Assembly: GCF_019186805.1 (NCBI RefSeq)
Contig: NZ_CP066783.1
Location: forward strand, 3,609,501 to 3,673,500
Length of the DNA: 64,000 bases
Source: Comamonas fluminis
GTDB taxonomy: Bacteria > Pseudomonadota > Gammaproteobacteria > Burkholderiales > Burkholderiaceae_C
Direction of reading: 5' to 3'
Part shown: in pieces, positions 27,983-36,590 of the stretch
How positions within the stretch are numbered: position 1 is the stretch's first letter
How the letters are laid out: each line of letters starts with the position of its first letter
Made by a program: the position numbers and the translations under genes
Notes under the pieces: model-generated
The model's database searches: none
Told to the model about the DNA's origin: nothing
Seen by the model: only the letters and a program-made list of their open reading frames with translations

Positions 27983-29275
27983 CTATTTTGCTTGAGAAAC
28001 AATGGTTTGCTCAATCAGGCGGTCATCCCCCAGCACGATCATGGCAAACAGCAGCTCGTCCAGATTGCGCGCCTGCGCCGTCTTACGCGCCAAGAGCGGC
28101 GTGCAGGCCGGGTTGATGACCACAAAATCCGCCTCACAGCCCGGCTGCAGATTGCCAATCACGCCCTGCAAGCCCAGCGCCCGCGCCGCGCCCGCCGTGT
28201 GCTGCCACCACAGGTTTTGCGGCGACAGGCTCTGGCCCTGCTTGCTATGGCTTTCGCGGCCCACCACATAGGCGGCCTGCATGGTGCGAAACGGCGAAAA
28301 GCTCATGCCGCCGCCCACATCGCTGGCCAAGCCATAGAGCATGCCTGCTTCATCGGCCTTGAGGTAGTCAAAAAAGCCGCTGGCCAGAAACTGGTTGCTG
28401 GTGGGGCTGATGGCCGCCGCGCTGCGAGTGCTGTGCATCAGTTGGCGATCGGTTTCGTCCAGCCAGATGCTGTGGGCGTACACCGCCCGCTCGCGCATCA
28501 GGCCAAAGTCATCGTACACGGCCAGATAGCTGCGCGACTGAGGGAACAGTTCTTTGACCCAGGCCACTTCGTCCAGGTTTTCAGCCACATGGGACTGAAT
28601 CCACACATCGGAATACTTGGCCGCCAGTTCGCCCGCTCCACGCAGCTGCGCCTCGGTACTGGTGGGGGCAAAACGCGGCGTGATGGCGTAACCCAGACGA
28701 TCCACGCCATGCCAGCGCTGGATCAGGGTTTCGGTGTCGATCAGGCTTTGCTCGGTCTCGTCGCGCACGCCATCAGGGCTGTTGCGGTCTTGCAGCACCT
28801 TGCCCGCAATCATGCGCATGCCCCGTTGTTGCGCGGCGGTCATGATGGCGTCCACCGATGTGGGGTGCGAGGTGGCAAAAGCCAGCGCCGTGGTCACGCC
28901 ATTGCGCGCCAGCTCGTCCATGAAAAACTGGGCCACGCTGTCGGCATATTCGCGGTCTGAGAAACGCGATTCGTGCGGGAAGGTGTAGTTTTCCAGCCAG
29001 GGCAGCAGGCCCGGCGCAGGTGCGCCAATCACATCGGTCTGCGGGTAGTGAATGTGCAGATCGACAAAGCCCGGCGCCAGCAGCTTGCCGGGCAGGTGCA
29101 CCACTTCCACGCCTTCGCGGTGAGTGTAGTGATCGGCCAACGCCTGCCAGCTGCCTGCAGCCACCACGCGCTGCACGCCCGCAGCATCCGCAGCCACGGC
29201 CAGCAGGGCATCGGAGTCATAGACCGCCTGGCCGTCATCGGCAAAGCGCAGCAGGGCACTACGGTAGATTTTCAT
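27983..29275 (-). CDS. guaD: guanine deaminase
   Basis: Amidohydrolase converting guanine to xanthine and ammonia. The 430-residue protein carries the metal motif PGFVDLHIHYPQTDVIG (about residues 71-87), substrate-binding ITPRFAPTSTEAQL, QSHVAENLDEVAWVKELF, a histidine in AVYAHSIWLDE, and the metal Asp in GLASDVGGGMSFS. The ATG at 29275 (MKIYRSALL) matches family starts. It belongs functionally with the purine genes further right, feeding xanthine into the urate route. Confidence 0.93.
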   Translation of the reverse strand: MKIYRSALLRFADDGQAVYDSDALLAVAADAAGVQRVVAAGSWQALADHYTHREGVEVVHLPGKLLAPGFVDLHIHYPQTDVIGAPAPGLLPWLENYTFPHESRFSDREYADSVAQFFMDELARNGVTTALAFATSHPTSVDAIMTAAQQRGMRMIAGKVLQDRNSPDGVRDETEQSLIDTETLIQRWHGVDRLGYAITPRFAPTSTEAQLRGAGELAAKYSDVWIQSHVAENLDEVAWVKELFPQSRSYLAVYDDFGLMRERAVYAHSIWLDETDRQLMHSTRSAAAISPTSNQFLASGFFDYLKADEAGMLYGLASDVGGGMSFSPFRTMQAAYVVGRESHSKQGQSLSPQNLWWQHTAGAARALGLQGVIGNLQPGCEADFVVINPACTPLLARKTAQARNLDELLFAMIVLGDDRLIEQTIVSQAK

Positions 29276-29453
29276 GACCCCAAGCTTAAGCGCCATCCGC
29301 GCCGTGGAGCACACGGGCGCGCTTATAGCGGCTATATGGTTTGAGGAACAAAGCCCGCGCTCTTAAAAGCAGAGCTTCCTGCGCAATACCTGCCTTGATT
29401 TTGCATAGATATGCTTTGAAATTAGCAACAGGCAGGCGCCAGCTGCTTCTGTT

Positions 29454-30383
29454 TCAATAGCACCCATCCTGCTTCAGTCGTTCGGCCACGCTTTGCTGCA
29501 GCAGCTGCGCCAGTTGATGGACGGGCGCCAGCTGCCCCTTGCTGCACAGATACAGCTGCATGCCGGGCAAGGCAGGAAGAAGCGCCGCCTCATCGCCTTG
29601 CAGCGCCCGCACATGGGCAGGCAACCCAAGCCGCGTGCGCACCGACAGACCCAATCCGGCCCCAACTGCCGCCCATAGCGCCGTGAGGCTGGGGCTGGAA
29701 AACGCAGGCCGCCAAGCCACCTCCTCGCGAGCCAGAATCTGCGGCACCAGCGAGCTTAAAGGGCAGGGCTTGCTCAGCAGCACCAGCGGCAGTGCAGGCT
29801 GCGCGCCACCCTCATTCAGCGGCCACCAGGGCAGGCTTTCACGCGTCAGTGGCAAATCAGCCGGGGCTATCCAGCACAGCGGCAACTGCGCCAGTGCCAC
29901 ACCATCCGCAGGTGGCGTGATGTGCCCCACATCCCACAGCAAAGTCAGGTCCAGCAAACCTGCGTCGTAGAGCTGCAGCAAATCGGCACTTTTGCCCGAT
30001 TGCACCTGCACCTGCAGCCGTGGGTGAGCGCGTGCAAAGCGGCCCAGCACCGTGGGCAACACGGATTCACCCAGGTCTTCCGGCAGGCCCAGGCGCACCA
30101 GCCCTTCCAGCTGACTGGAGCGCACTGCAGCCACCGCTTCGTCGTTGAGATCCAGCAGGCGCTGGGCATAGGCCAGCATGGTGTGACCCGCCTCGGTCAG
30201 TTCCAGCCCGCGCCCAGACTTGCGCAGCAGCTCGCAGCCCGTCTGCATCTCCAGCTTTTTGAGCTGGGCACTGACCGCCGAGGTAGAGCGCCCCAGCCGG
30301 TCGGCCGCCTGCGCAAAGCTGCCCAGCGCCACCCCTGTCGCAAAGCTGCGCAGCACATCCAGATCGAGATTCGTGACAGACAT
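29454..30383 (-). CDS. LysR family regulator
   Basis: A 309-residue LysR-type transcription factor. The N-terminal winged helix-turn-helix reads SFAQAADRLGRSTSAVSAQL. The C-terminal effector domain is about 200 residues, with the usual SADLLQLYDAGLLDLTLLW and GAGLGLSVRTRLGLP segments. AGGA precedes the chosen ATG at 30383; another ATG lies three codons upstream. It is divergent from the MFS gene at 30465, so that gene is its likely target. The effector is unknown. Confidence 0.88.
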   Translation of the reverse strand: MSVTNLDLDVLRSFATGVALGSFAQAADRLGRSTSAVSAQLKKLEMQTGCELLRKSGRGLELTEAGHTMLAYAQRLLDLNDEAVAAVRSSQLEGLVRLGLPEDLGESVLPTVLGRFARAHPRLQVQVQSGKSADLLQLYDAGLLDLTLLWDVGHITPPADGVALAQLPLCWIAPADLPLTRESLPWWPLNEGGAQPALPLVLLSKPCPLSSLVPQILAREEVAWRPAFSSPSLTALWAAVGAGLGLSVRTRLGLPAHVRALQGDEAALLPALPGMQLYLCSKGQLAPVHQLAQLLQQSVAERLKQDGCY

Positions 30384-30399
30384 AGCAACCATCCTGTTT

Positions 30400-30415
30400 T
30401 TCAAAACTATTTGAA
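30400..30415. promoter_or_regulatory. possible LysR operator in divergent promoter region
   Basis: TTCAAA-ACTA-TTTGAA is a perfect 6-4-6 inverted repeat in the AT-rich 81-base gap between the divergent LysR and MFS starts. Binding is inferred from position only. Confidence 0.4.
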
Positions 30416-30464
30416 TTGAATTATCTGATTTTCAAAATCATTGTGCCAAACCACACTGGCGGCC

Positions 30465-31697
30465 ATGCACACCATGACCTCCCCTCAAGCCATCCCCCAT
30501 TCGCCCCACCAGCGCTGGAAAGTGCTGGCTGCGGGCACGCTGGCCAATGCCGCGTTCTCCATGGTGTTCAGCGGCATTCCGATGACCGCCATCATGCTGC
30601 GCAGCAGCTATGGGCTGGATAACGCCGGACTGGGTCTGGTACTGGGCCTGATGGGCCTGGGCATTGCGCTGAGCGAGCTGCCCTGGGGCTTGCTGACCGA
30701 TCGCTGGGGCGACCGGCCTGTGCTGCTTACCGGGCTTGGCGGCACCTGCGTAACGCTGCTCGCCTTGAGCATCTTGGGCGCACCACATGCCGGGCAAGTT
30801 CCGCCCGTCGCGTGGCTGGGTTCACTTTTGCTGCTGACGGGTTTGCTGGGCGGCAGCGTCAACGGTGCCAGTGGCCGCGCCATCATGCTGTGGTTTGCGG
30901 CCAGCCAGCGCGGCCTGGCCATGAGCATTCGCCAGACCGCAATTCCCATGGGTGGCGCGCTGGGGGCTTTGCTCCTGCCCTGGCTGGCCTTGCGGCATGG
31001 TTTTGTCAGCGTTTTTGCGACGCTTGCGGCCGCCACCATGCTGGCAGCCCTGCTCTGTGCGCTATGGATTCATGAGCCCTCACGCAAGCTGGATGAGCGC
31101 TGCAGCCCGAAAAGCCCAAGCCTCGCGGCACTCCGCAACCGGCAGGTCTGGCGGTTGTGCCTGGGCATAGGCTTGCTGTGCGTGCCCCAGTTTGCCGTGC
31201 TGCAGTTTGGCACCGTTTTTCTGCACGATGGCGCCCGGCTGGGCACCGGCACCCTATCGGCCGCAATGGCTACGCTGCAGATCAGCGCCATGGCACTGCG
31301 TATCTGGAGCGGCCACTGGACGGACAAACACCGCAATCGCAGCGTCTATCTGGCGGCCTGCATTGGCACCAGCGCTTTGCTGTTTGCACTGCTGGCCGCC
31401 GCCAGCGCCCTGCACTTCAGCCCTGGCGCTTTGGTGCTACTTCTGGTGCTGAGCGGCACGGCGGTTTCCGCATGGCACGGCGTGGCCTATGCCGAGTTGG
31501 CCACGATTGCCGGAATGCAGCAGGCGGGCACGGCGCTGGGCCTGTGCAACACGCTGGTGTTCATCGCCAACTTTCTGACCCCGCAGGCCGTTGCCAGCCT
31601 GTTGCTGCACGCGCCCTGGGCCGCTATCTGGATTGCCGCCAGCAGTTGCTGCCTGCTGTGCGTTCCGCTGCTGGCGCGCAAGAATGCAGCACGCTGA
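30465..31697 (+). CDS. MFS transporter, CynX/NimT-like
   Basis: A 410-residue inner-membrane carrier with twelve hydrophobic segments. The loop motif LLTDRWGDRPVLLTG (about residues 77-91) is the canonical MFS signature. The best resemblance is to cyanate/nitroimidazole-type MFS carriers, but the substrate is not determined. Starts at 30465 or 30474. It is divergent from a LysR gene and converges on a BMP-type binding protein gene with only two bases between the stop codons. Confidence 0.85.
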   Translation: MHTMTSPQAIPHSPHQRWKVLAAGTLANAAFSMVFSGIPMTAIMLRSSYGLDNAGLGLVLGLMGLGIALSELPWGLLTDRWGDRPVLLTGLGGTCVTLLALSILGAPHAGQVPPVAWLGSLLLLTGLLGGSVNGASGRAIMLWFAASQRGLAMSIRQTAIPMGGALGALLLPWLALRHGFVSVFATLAAATMLAALLCALWIHEPSRKLDERCSPKSPSLAALRNRQVWRLCLGIGLLCVPQFAVLQFGTVFLHDGARLGTGTLSAAMATLQISAMALRIWSGHWTDKHRNRSVYLAACIGTSALLFALLAAASALHFSPGALVLLLVLSGTAVSAWHGVAYAELATIAGMQQAGTALGLCNTLVFIANFLTPQAVASLLLHAPWAAIWIAASSCCLLCVPLLARKNAAR

Positions 31698-31707
31698 ATT
31701 CAGCGTG
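31690..31707. terminator. 18-bp palindrome covering two convergent stop codons
   Basis: CACGCTGAATTCAGCGTG is perfectly self-complementary and contains the TGA of the MFS gene (31695-31697) and that of the BMP gene (31700-31702, minus strand). It lacks a T-tract, so a terminator role is uncertain. Confidence 0.4.
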
Positions 31708-32842
31708 GCAGCGTGCCAACCACGCCTTCGGCCAGCCAGTTCATTTCTAGAATCTGGGCGTCCGTCAGCGCCTTGCCGGCAGGAATGCGCACCTGGCCCT
31801 GGTTGTCGCGCACGGGCTGCTTGCCCGCGGCAAACGGTGCCAGTTGGCCCTTGGCCATTTGCTGCTCGCGCAGCAGCACTTCTTCGCGCGCAGCCTTGGG
31901 CAGCCTGGGGCCAAAGCCTTCCACGCCCACCATGCCGTCCTTCACGCCGCCCCAGAAGTCCTGACTCTTCCAGGTTCCGTCCAGAACAGCCCTCGCACGC
32001 TGCTCGTAATACTTGCCCCAGCGATGAGTGACAGCCAGCAACTGCGCATCGGGCGCTACTTTGCGCATATCAGAGTGAAAGGCAATCGCCATCTTGCCGC
32101 GCTCCTGCGCGGCCTGCATCACGGCAGTGGATGCCACCTGAAAGGCCACCACGTCCACATCCTGGTTGAACAGCGTCATGGCGGCATCGCGCTCGCGGGG
32201 AGGATCAAACCAGTTGTTGAGCCAGATCACGCGCACCTGAGCCTTGGGGTTGACGCTGCGCATGCCCAGGGCAAAGGCGTTGATGCCCTGCAGCACCTCG
32301 GGAATGGGGAACCCCACCACAAAACCAGCCACCCCCGTCTTGCTGGCGCGCGCGGCGGCGATGCCCGAGAGGTAACGCCCTTCGTAATGCCGGGCGTTAG
32401 CGGTGGCTACGTTCTCGGTGCGCTTGTAGCCGGTGAGGTTTTCGAACTTCACATCGGGAAAGTCTCGCGCCACCTTGAGTGTGGGCTCCATATAGCCAAA
32501 GCTGGTGGTAAAGATCAGCTTGTTGCCACTGGCGGCCAGGTCGCGCAGCACGCGCTCGGCATCCGCGCCTTCGGCCACGTTGTCAACGGCCACGGTCTGC
32601 ACCTTGCTGCCCAGCGCTGCCTGCAGCGCCTTGCGCCCCTCTTCGTGCTGGCGTGTCCAGCCAGCATCCAGCACGGGCGTGACATAGACAAAAGCCGTCT
32701 TCAGCGGTGCGCTTGCGGGGGCGGGGGCTGCCGCCTGCGCTGCGCCCAGAGCAGATGCCAGCAGCACTGCGGCCAGTTTGGGCAAGCATTGCGACAAGGT
32801 ACGGCCCGCACGCGGCAGGCCATGAGTGAGAGTGAACATCAT
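31700..32842 (-). CDS. BMP family ABC transporter substrate-binding protein (third copy, non-lipoprotein)
   Basis: A 380-residue periplasmic protein of the Bmp/Med family, which binds purines or nucleosides. It has a Sec signal ending near AQA-AAP (about residues 36-40) and no lipobox Cys, unlike the copies at 42502 and 43868. Family segments are present: TAFVYVTPVLDAGWTRQHEE, GNKLIFTTSFGYMEPTLKVA, FPIPEVLQGINAFALGMRSV and WKSQDFWGGVKDGMVGVEGF. No permease or ATPase gene is adjacent, so it may share the transporter at 45-48.6 kb or serve as a separate scavenging protein. Confidence 0.88.
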   Translation of the reverse strand: MMFTLTHGLPRAGRTLSQCLPKLAAVLLASALGAAQAAAPAPASAPLKTAFVYVTPVLDAGWTRQHEEGRKALQAALGSKVQTVAVDNVAEGADAERVLRDLAASGNKLIFTTSFGYMEPTLKVARDFPDVKFENLTGYKRTENVATANARHYEGRYLSGIAAARASKTGVAGFVVGFPIPEVLQGINAFALGMRSVNPKAQVRVIWLNNWFDPPRERDAAMTLFNQDVDVVAFQVASTAVMQAAQERGKMAIAFHSDMRKVAPDAQLLAVTHRWGKYYEQRARAVLDGTWKSQDFWGGVKDGMVGVEGFGPRLPKAAREEVLLREQQMAKGQLAPFAAGKQPVRDNQGQVRIPAGKALTDAQILEMNWLAEGVVGTLPR

Positions 32843-33121
32843 GATGTTGAGGAGGTTTGCAACTCCGCAATGCGCAGATGGGCGCGCACAGAAATCTGCA
32901 CGCTAGGCGCTGCCGCGCCACAGGGCGCAGCGAACCAGCAGCCAGGCAGAGGCCACGCAGGCTCAGGCCACCTCGCAGACGGAAGTTGCTATGGGTTCAG
33001 AGGGAGTTACGCAAAGCGGCCAGCAGAACGTGGCGCTAAGGCAAAGACAAATCGGGTGCAGAGATCATCACCGGCGCACAGGTGATTGATTTGTCTGCGT
33101 ATTTTAGAAGTGACGCTCTTC

Positions 33122-33256
33122 ATGGACTACCTCGATGGGATAGCGGTTGGGGTAGCCGGTGCCGTTGTCGCAGCACTGGCAGTGAGGGCGCAATTGTCTC
33201 GCCAAACGAAAAAGCTGTCACGCCGCTGCACCATTGCCGAAGCCTCTCAGCGCTGA
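33122..33256 (+). CDS. possible 44-residue membrane peptide
   Basis: An ATG frame encodes a peptide with one hydrophobic helix (DGIAVGVAGAVVAALAV) and a basic tail. It lies in the otherwise empty 404-base gap 32843-33246 and overlaps the 3' end of the LysR gene by ten bases. There is no good ribosome binding site and no family match from memory, so it may be chance. I see nothing else in the gap apart from a GAGGAGG sequence on the plus strand near 32848. Confidence 0.22.
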   Translation: MDYLDGIAVGVAGAVVAALAVRAQLSRQTKKLSRRCTIAEASQR

Positions 33257-34149
33257 TCGGCACAGTCCCGGGCTATGGCCAGAAAGGCACGCACGGCGGG
33301 TGAGTTCTCTCGTTCGCGATAGGCCAGCGCCATCTGCACGGTTTCCTTGAAGCCCCGCAGTGGCCGGAAGATCACGCCGGGCTGATGGAGCAGCCGGTTT
33401 GACTCAGGCAGCACCACCACTCCGTAGCCCGCCGCCGCCAGACTGGTGGCCGTCACAAAGTCATTGACGCGGTAAGCCTCGCGGGCCGAAAAGCCCGCTG
33501 CATCGGCCAGCCGCGCCAGCACCTCGGCAAAGCCTTCGCTTTCATTGACGAACTGCGGCGCAATAAAGGTCTGGCCACGCAAATCGGCCACGCTGATGGA
33601 TTCGTGGCGTGCCAGCGGATGGTTCTCCGCCATGGCCACCATGAATGGCTCGCTGTGCACGATCACGGCCTTGACACCTTCCGGATAGCGCCTGCGCGGG
33701 CGCAGCAGCCCGGCATCAATCTCGCCCTGCTGCAACGCCTGCAGCTGGCGCGGCGTTTCCATGGCCAGCACCTGCATATGCACCTGCTCATGGCCGGGGC
33801 GAAACTTCGTCAACACCCGCGCCAGCATGCCCGATGTGACGGCTGACGAGATATAGCCCAGCTTGACATGGCCGCTCATGCCCTGCGCCGCCAGCTGGCC
33901 AATTTGCTGCGCCCGCTCCATATGGCGCAGCACGGCCACGGCCTCGTCATACAGCAGCTCGCCCGCATCGGTCAGCGTGATGGGTTTGCGCTTATTGCGC
34001 TGCAGCAGGCGCACACCCAGTTGCTGCTCCAGCTGCTGCACCTGCACGCTGACGGCTGACTGGGCCACACCCAGCTTGTCGGCTGCGCGAGAGAAATGCA
34101 GCTCCTGGGCTACGGTGACGAAGTGCTCCAGTTGCCGGTAGCTGAGCAT
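33247..34149 (-). CDS. LysR family regulator, probable regulator of the glaH pair
   Basis: A 300-residue LysR protein of the CbnR/BenM-like branch. The N-terminal helix-turn-helix is HFSRAADKLGVAQSAVSVQV. The effector domain begins at VKLGYISSAVTSGMLARVL, and AAAGYGVVVLPESNRLL lies near the end. It is divergent from glaH with a 104-base gap containing an ATC-N9-GAT dyad. In Escherichia coli the csiD operon is controlled by a GntR protein (GlaR/CsiR), so a LysR gene here would be a regulatory replacement. The ligand could be glutarate or 2-hydroxyglutarate, by inference. Confidence 0.88.
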   Translation of the reverse strand: MLSYRQLEHFVTVAQELHFSRAADKLGVAQSAVSVQVQQLEQQLGVRLLQRNKRKPITLTDAGELLYDEAVAVLRHMERAQQIGQLAAQGMSGHVKLGYISSAVTSGMLARVLTKFRPGHEQVHMQVLAMETPRQLQALQQGEIDAGLLRPRRRYPEGVKAVIVHSEPFMVAMAENHPLARHESISVADLRGQTFIAPQFVNESEGFAEVLARLADAAGFSAREAYRVNDFVTATSLAAAGYGVVVLPESNRLLHQPGVIFRPLRGFKETVQMALAYRERENSPAVRAFLAIARDCADQR

Positions 34150-34157
34150 GAAGACCT

Positions 34158-34178
34158 TTAATCTGAATTAATGATTAA
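34158..34178. promoter_or_regulatory. candidate LysR operator between lysR and glaH
   Basis: TTAATC-TGAATTAAT-GATTAA contains the ATC-N9-GAT (T-N11-A) core typical of LysR recognition sites. It lies nine bases from the LysR start and 75 bases from glaH. Confidence 0.5.
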
Positions 34179-34253
34179 ACAATGCATTTAAACCCATAGA
34201 TCGTATCAAACAAGAAGGGTTCAATCACACCATTCCCGATTGAGACTTCTGCC

Positions 34254-35177
34254 ATGAACGCCACCACACCCCAGCACCTGATTCAGCCCGCCCACTACGA
34301 AATCAGCGCGCACCCAGAACACCCCCGTCTGAAGAAGCTGACGCTGAATGCACAGGCCCTGTCTGCCTTTCTGGCCGATGTGCAGGACATTGACGTGCAA
34401 AACCTTGAATACGTTCCCTTCATGCGCTTTCACCTGGCGCGCCGCCTGAAGGCCCATCTGGGCGCAGACTTTGCCCAAACGCTGGTCAGCATCATCAAAG
34501 ACCGAAACCACGGCGGCTTTGTGCTGGGTCTGGAAGGTGTGAGCCAGCACAGTGACGACTTCGTGAAGTTCGGCACCGCCATCGGCCACCTTCTTGGCCC
34601 GGCCAATCACGACTCCATGTCGAACAAGTACTACGCGCGCTTCCTGGTCAAGCACACCGACGCCAGCGACTCCTATCTGCGCCAGGCCTACCGCCTGTTC
34701 ACCATGCACACCGACGGAACCTTCGTGACCGAAGCCACCGACTGGCTGCTGATGATGAAATTCGACGAACAGAACGCCGTGGGCGGCGAGTCGCGCTTTC
34801 TGCACCTGGATGACTGGAGCGAGCTGAACCGCTTTGTGCAAGACCCGCTGGGCGCCAAGCCCTTGCTGTACAAGGCTCCTGGCTCCAAGAACGTGCAGGA
34901 ACGCGTGGAGCGCCCGGTGTTCTTCCACGGTGAGTTCGGCCTGTCCATGTCCTTTATCGACCAGTTTGTGCAACCTGCCAACGATGCAGAGGCCGAATAT
35001 CTGCAGAACCTGTCGGAATCGATGGAAAATTCGCCGGGCACCCGCACCGTCAGCCTGCCCTCTGGCGATCTGGTGGTGCTGAACAACTACTTCTACGTGC
35101 ACGGCCGCGCGCCGTTCGAGCGTAATGAGCAACTGCACCGCGAGCTGATGCGTCAGCGTGGTACTTTCGCTCAGTAA
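34254..35177 (+). CDS. glaH: glutarate 2-hydroxylase (CsiD family, Fe(II)/2-oxoglutarate dependent)
   Basis: The 307-residue protein matches GlaH/CsiD across its length. Shared segments are YYARFLVKHTDASDSYLRQ, the iron motif HTDGTFV (His152, Asp154), DWLLMMKFDEQNAVGGES, FIDQFVQPA, and the third iron ligand in NNYFYVHGRAPF (His283), followed by the 2-oxoglutarate Arg region LHRELMRQRG. CsiD hydroxylates glutarate to L-2-hydroxyglutarate in lysine degradation via glutarate. The downstream gene, 135 bases away, encodes an FMN 2-hydroxyacid dehydrogenase rather than the usual LhgO. A GC-rich hairpin lies between the two. Confidence 0.9.
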   Translation: MNATTPQHLIQPAHYEISAHPEHPRLKKLTLNAQALSAFLADVQDIDVQNLEYVPFMRFHLARRLKAHLGADFAQTLVSIIKDRNHGGFVLGLEGVSQHSDDFVKFGTAIGHLLGPANHDSMSNKYYARFLVKHTDASDSYLRQAYRLFTMHTDGTFVTEATDWLLMMKFDEQNAVGGESRFLHLDDWSELNRFVQDPLGAKPLLYKAPGSKNVQERVERPVFFHGEFGLSMSFIDQFVQPANDAEAEYLQNLSESMENSPGTRTVSLPSGDLVVLNNYFYVHGRAPFERNEQLHRELMRQRGTFAQ

Positions 35178-35205
35178 GCTTTGAGCCGCTGATGTTTCTG
35201 GCCCG

Positions 35206-35234
35206 CCCCCGTGCACCACAAGTGTGCGGGGGCG
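35206..35234 (+). other. GC-rich hairpin between glaH and the FMN enzyme gene
   Basis: GCCCCCGTGCAC-CACAA-GTGTGCGGGGGC folds into a near-perfect stem. No T-tract follows, so it is more likely an mRNA-stability or partial attenuation element than a full terminator. Confidence 0.5.
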
Positions 35235-35312
35235 TTGCCCCTTGGACCCCAAGCTCTACACCACGCTCTACACCAAGTTAGACCCCGAATTTCGCTCTCG
35301 AAGCGCCCCACC

Positions 35313-36563
35313 ATGGCACAGTCTCCCGCCCCAGCTGCCAACGCAGCCACCGCCCCTCAAACGCAAACCTCGCAAGCCGCCTACGGCCAGCGCGCAGGCC
35401 TGCCCCGTCATCTGCAAAGCATTCTGTCGCTCAACGACTTCGAGGCCGCTGCGCGCAAGCACCTGCCCCGCCCTCTGTACGGTTATGTCTCCGGTGCAGC
35501 CGAAGATTGCGTATCCCTGCAGGCCAACCGCGACAGCTTTCAGCAATACGGCTTCAGCTCGCGGGTCATGGTGGACGTCTCCCAGCGCAGCCAGAAAGTC
35601 GAGCTGTTCGGCCAGACCTGGGACTCACCCTTTGGCGTGGCCCCTGTGGGTATCAGCGCCATCTCGGCCTATCGCGGCGATCTGGTGCTGGCACAGACGG
35701 CGGCGGCCAACCGCATTCCCGCCATCATGAGTGGCACATCGCTCATTCCCATGGAAGAAGTGGCCAAGGCCGCGCCTTCCACCTGGTTTCAGGCCTATCT
35801 GCCCGGCGACACCACGCGCATTGATGGCCTGATCGACCGTATCGAAGCCGCAGGCTTTGGCACGCTGGTCATCACCGTGGACATTCCTGTCTGGGCCAAC
35901 CGCGAAAACAATGTGCGCACCGGTTTTTCCATGCCACTGCGCCCCTCACTGCGCCTGGCCTATGACGGCATCACCCGCCCGCGCTGGATGGTGGGCACCA
36001 TGCTGCGCACGCTCATCAACCACGGCATGCCGCACTTCGAGAACTCGTTTGCCACACGCGGCGCGCCCTTGCTGTCCAACACCGCCATCCGTGACACCAC
36101 GGGCCGCGACCACCTGAACTGGAAGCATATCGAGCGCATTCGCCAGCGCTGGAATGGCAACCTCATCATCAAAGGCATCCTCAACGAAGAAGACGCCGTG
36201 ATGGCCACCGATATTGGCGCGCAGGGCATCGTGGTCAGCAACCACGGCGGCCGCCAGCTCGATGGCGTGGTCGCCCCGCTGCAGATGCTGCCCTCTGTGG
36301 TGGACCGCGTGGGCCACCGCACCGCCGTAATGATGGACAGCGGCATCCGCCGTGGCAGCGATGTGCTCAAGGCTGTGGCCCTGGGCGCACGCATGGTGTT
36401 TCTGGGCCGCCCCTTTATGTACGCCGCTGCCGTGGGTGGCGCACAAGGCGTGGATCACGCCATCACGCTGCTGCGCGACGAGGTGGACCGCAATATGGCC
36501 ATGCTGGGCGCGACGTCGATGGCGGAGATCACTAGGGACTGCCTGCGGGCCAAGTCAGCCTGA
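35313..36563 (+). CDS. FMN-dependent alpha-hydroxyacid dehydrogenase/oxidase
   Basis: A 416-residue TIM-barrel flavoprotein of the LldD/glycolate oxidase family. Motifs are YGYVSGAAEDCVSLQANRDS at the start of the barrel, FGVAPVGISAISAYRGD, VITVDIPVWANRENNVRTGF, and the active-site VVSNHGGRQLDG with the catalytic His and Arg, followed by DSGIRRGSDVLKAVALGA. Relatives oxidise lactate, mandelate or glycolate. Next to glaH, L-2-hydroxyglutarate is an attractive candidate substrate, but that is inference. The ATG at 35313 gives a polar 35-residue leader before the domain; no membrane segment is seen. Confidence 0.88.
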   Translation: MAQSPAPAANAATAPQTQTSQAAYGQRAGLPRHLQSILSLNDFEAAARKHLPRPLYGYVSGAAEDCVSLQANRDSFQQYGFSSRVMVDVSQRSQKVELFGQTWDSPFGVAPVGISAISAYRGDLVLAQTAAANRIPAIMSGTSLIPMEEVAKAAPSTWFQAYLPGDTTRIDGLIDRIEAAGFGTLVITVDIPVWANRENNVRTGFSMPLRPSLRLAYDGITRPRWMVGTMLRTLINHGMPHFENSFATRGAPLLSNTAIRDTTGRDHLNWKHIERIRQRWNGNLIIKGILNEEDAVMATDIGAQGIVVSNHGGRQLDGVVAPLQMLPSVVDRVGHRTAVMMDSGIRRGSDVLKAVALGARMVFLGRPFMYAAAVGGAQGVDHAITLLRDEVDRNMAMLGATSMAEITRDCLRAKSA

Positions 36564-36590
36564 GCCTCTTCAAGGGGCGTGTGAACGCGC

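Noticed and set aside
32843..33121. Plus-strand GGAGG followed by an ATG frame at about 32870
   Set aside because: The frame has Gly/Ala/Arg-rich composition and no recognisable structure; it probably arises from random GC-rich sequence.
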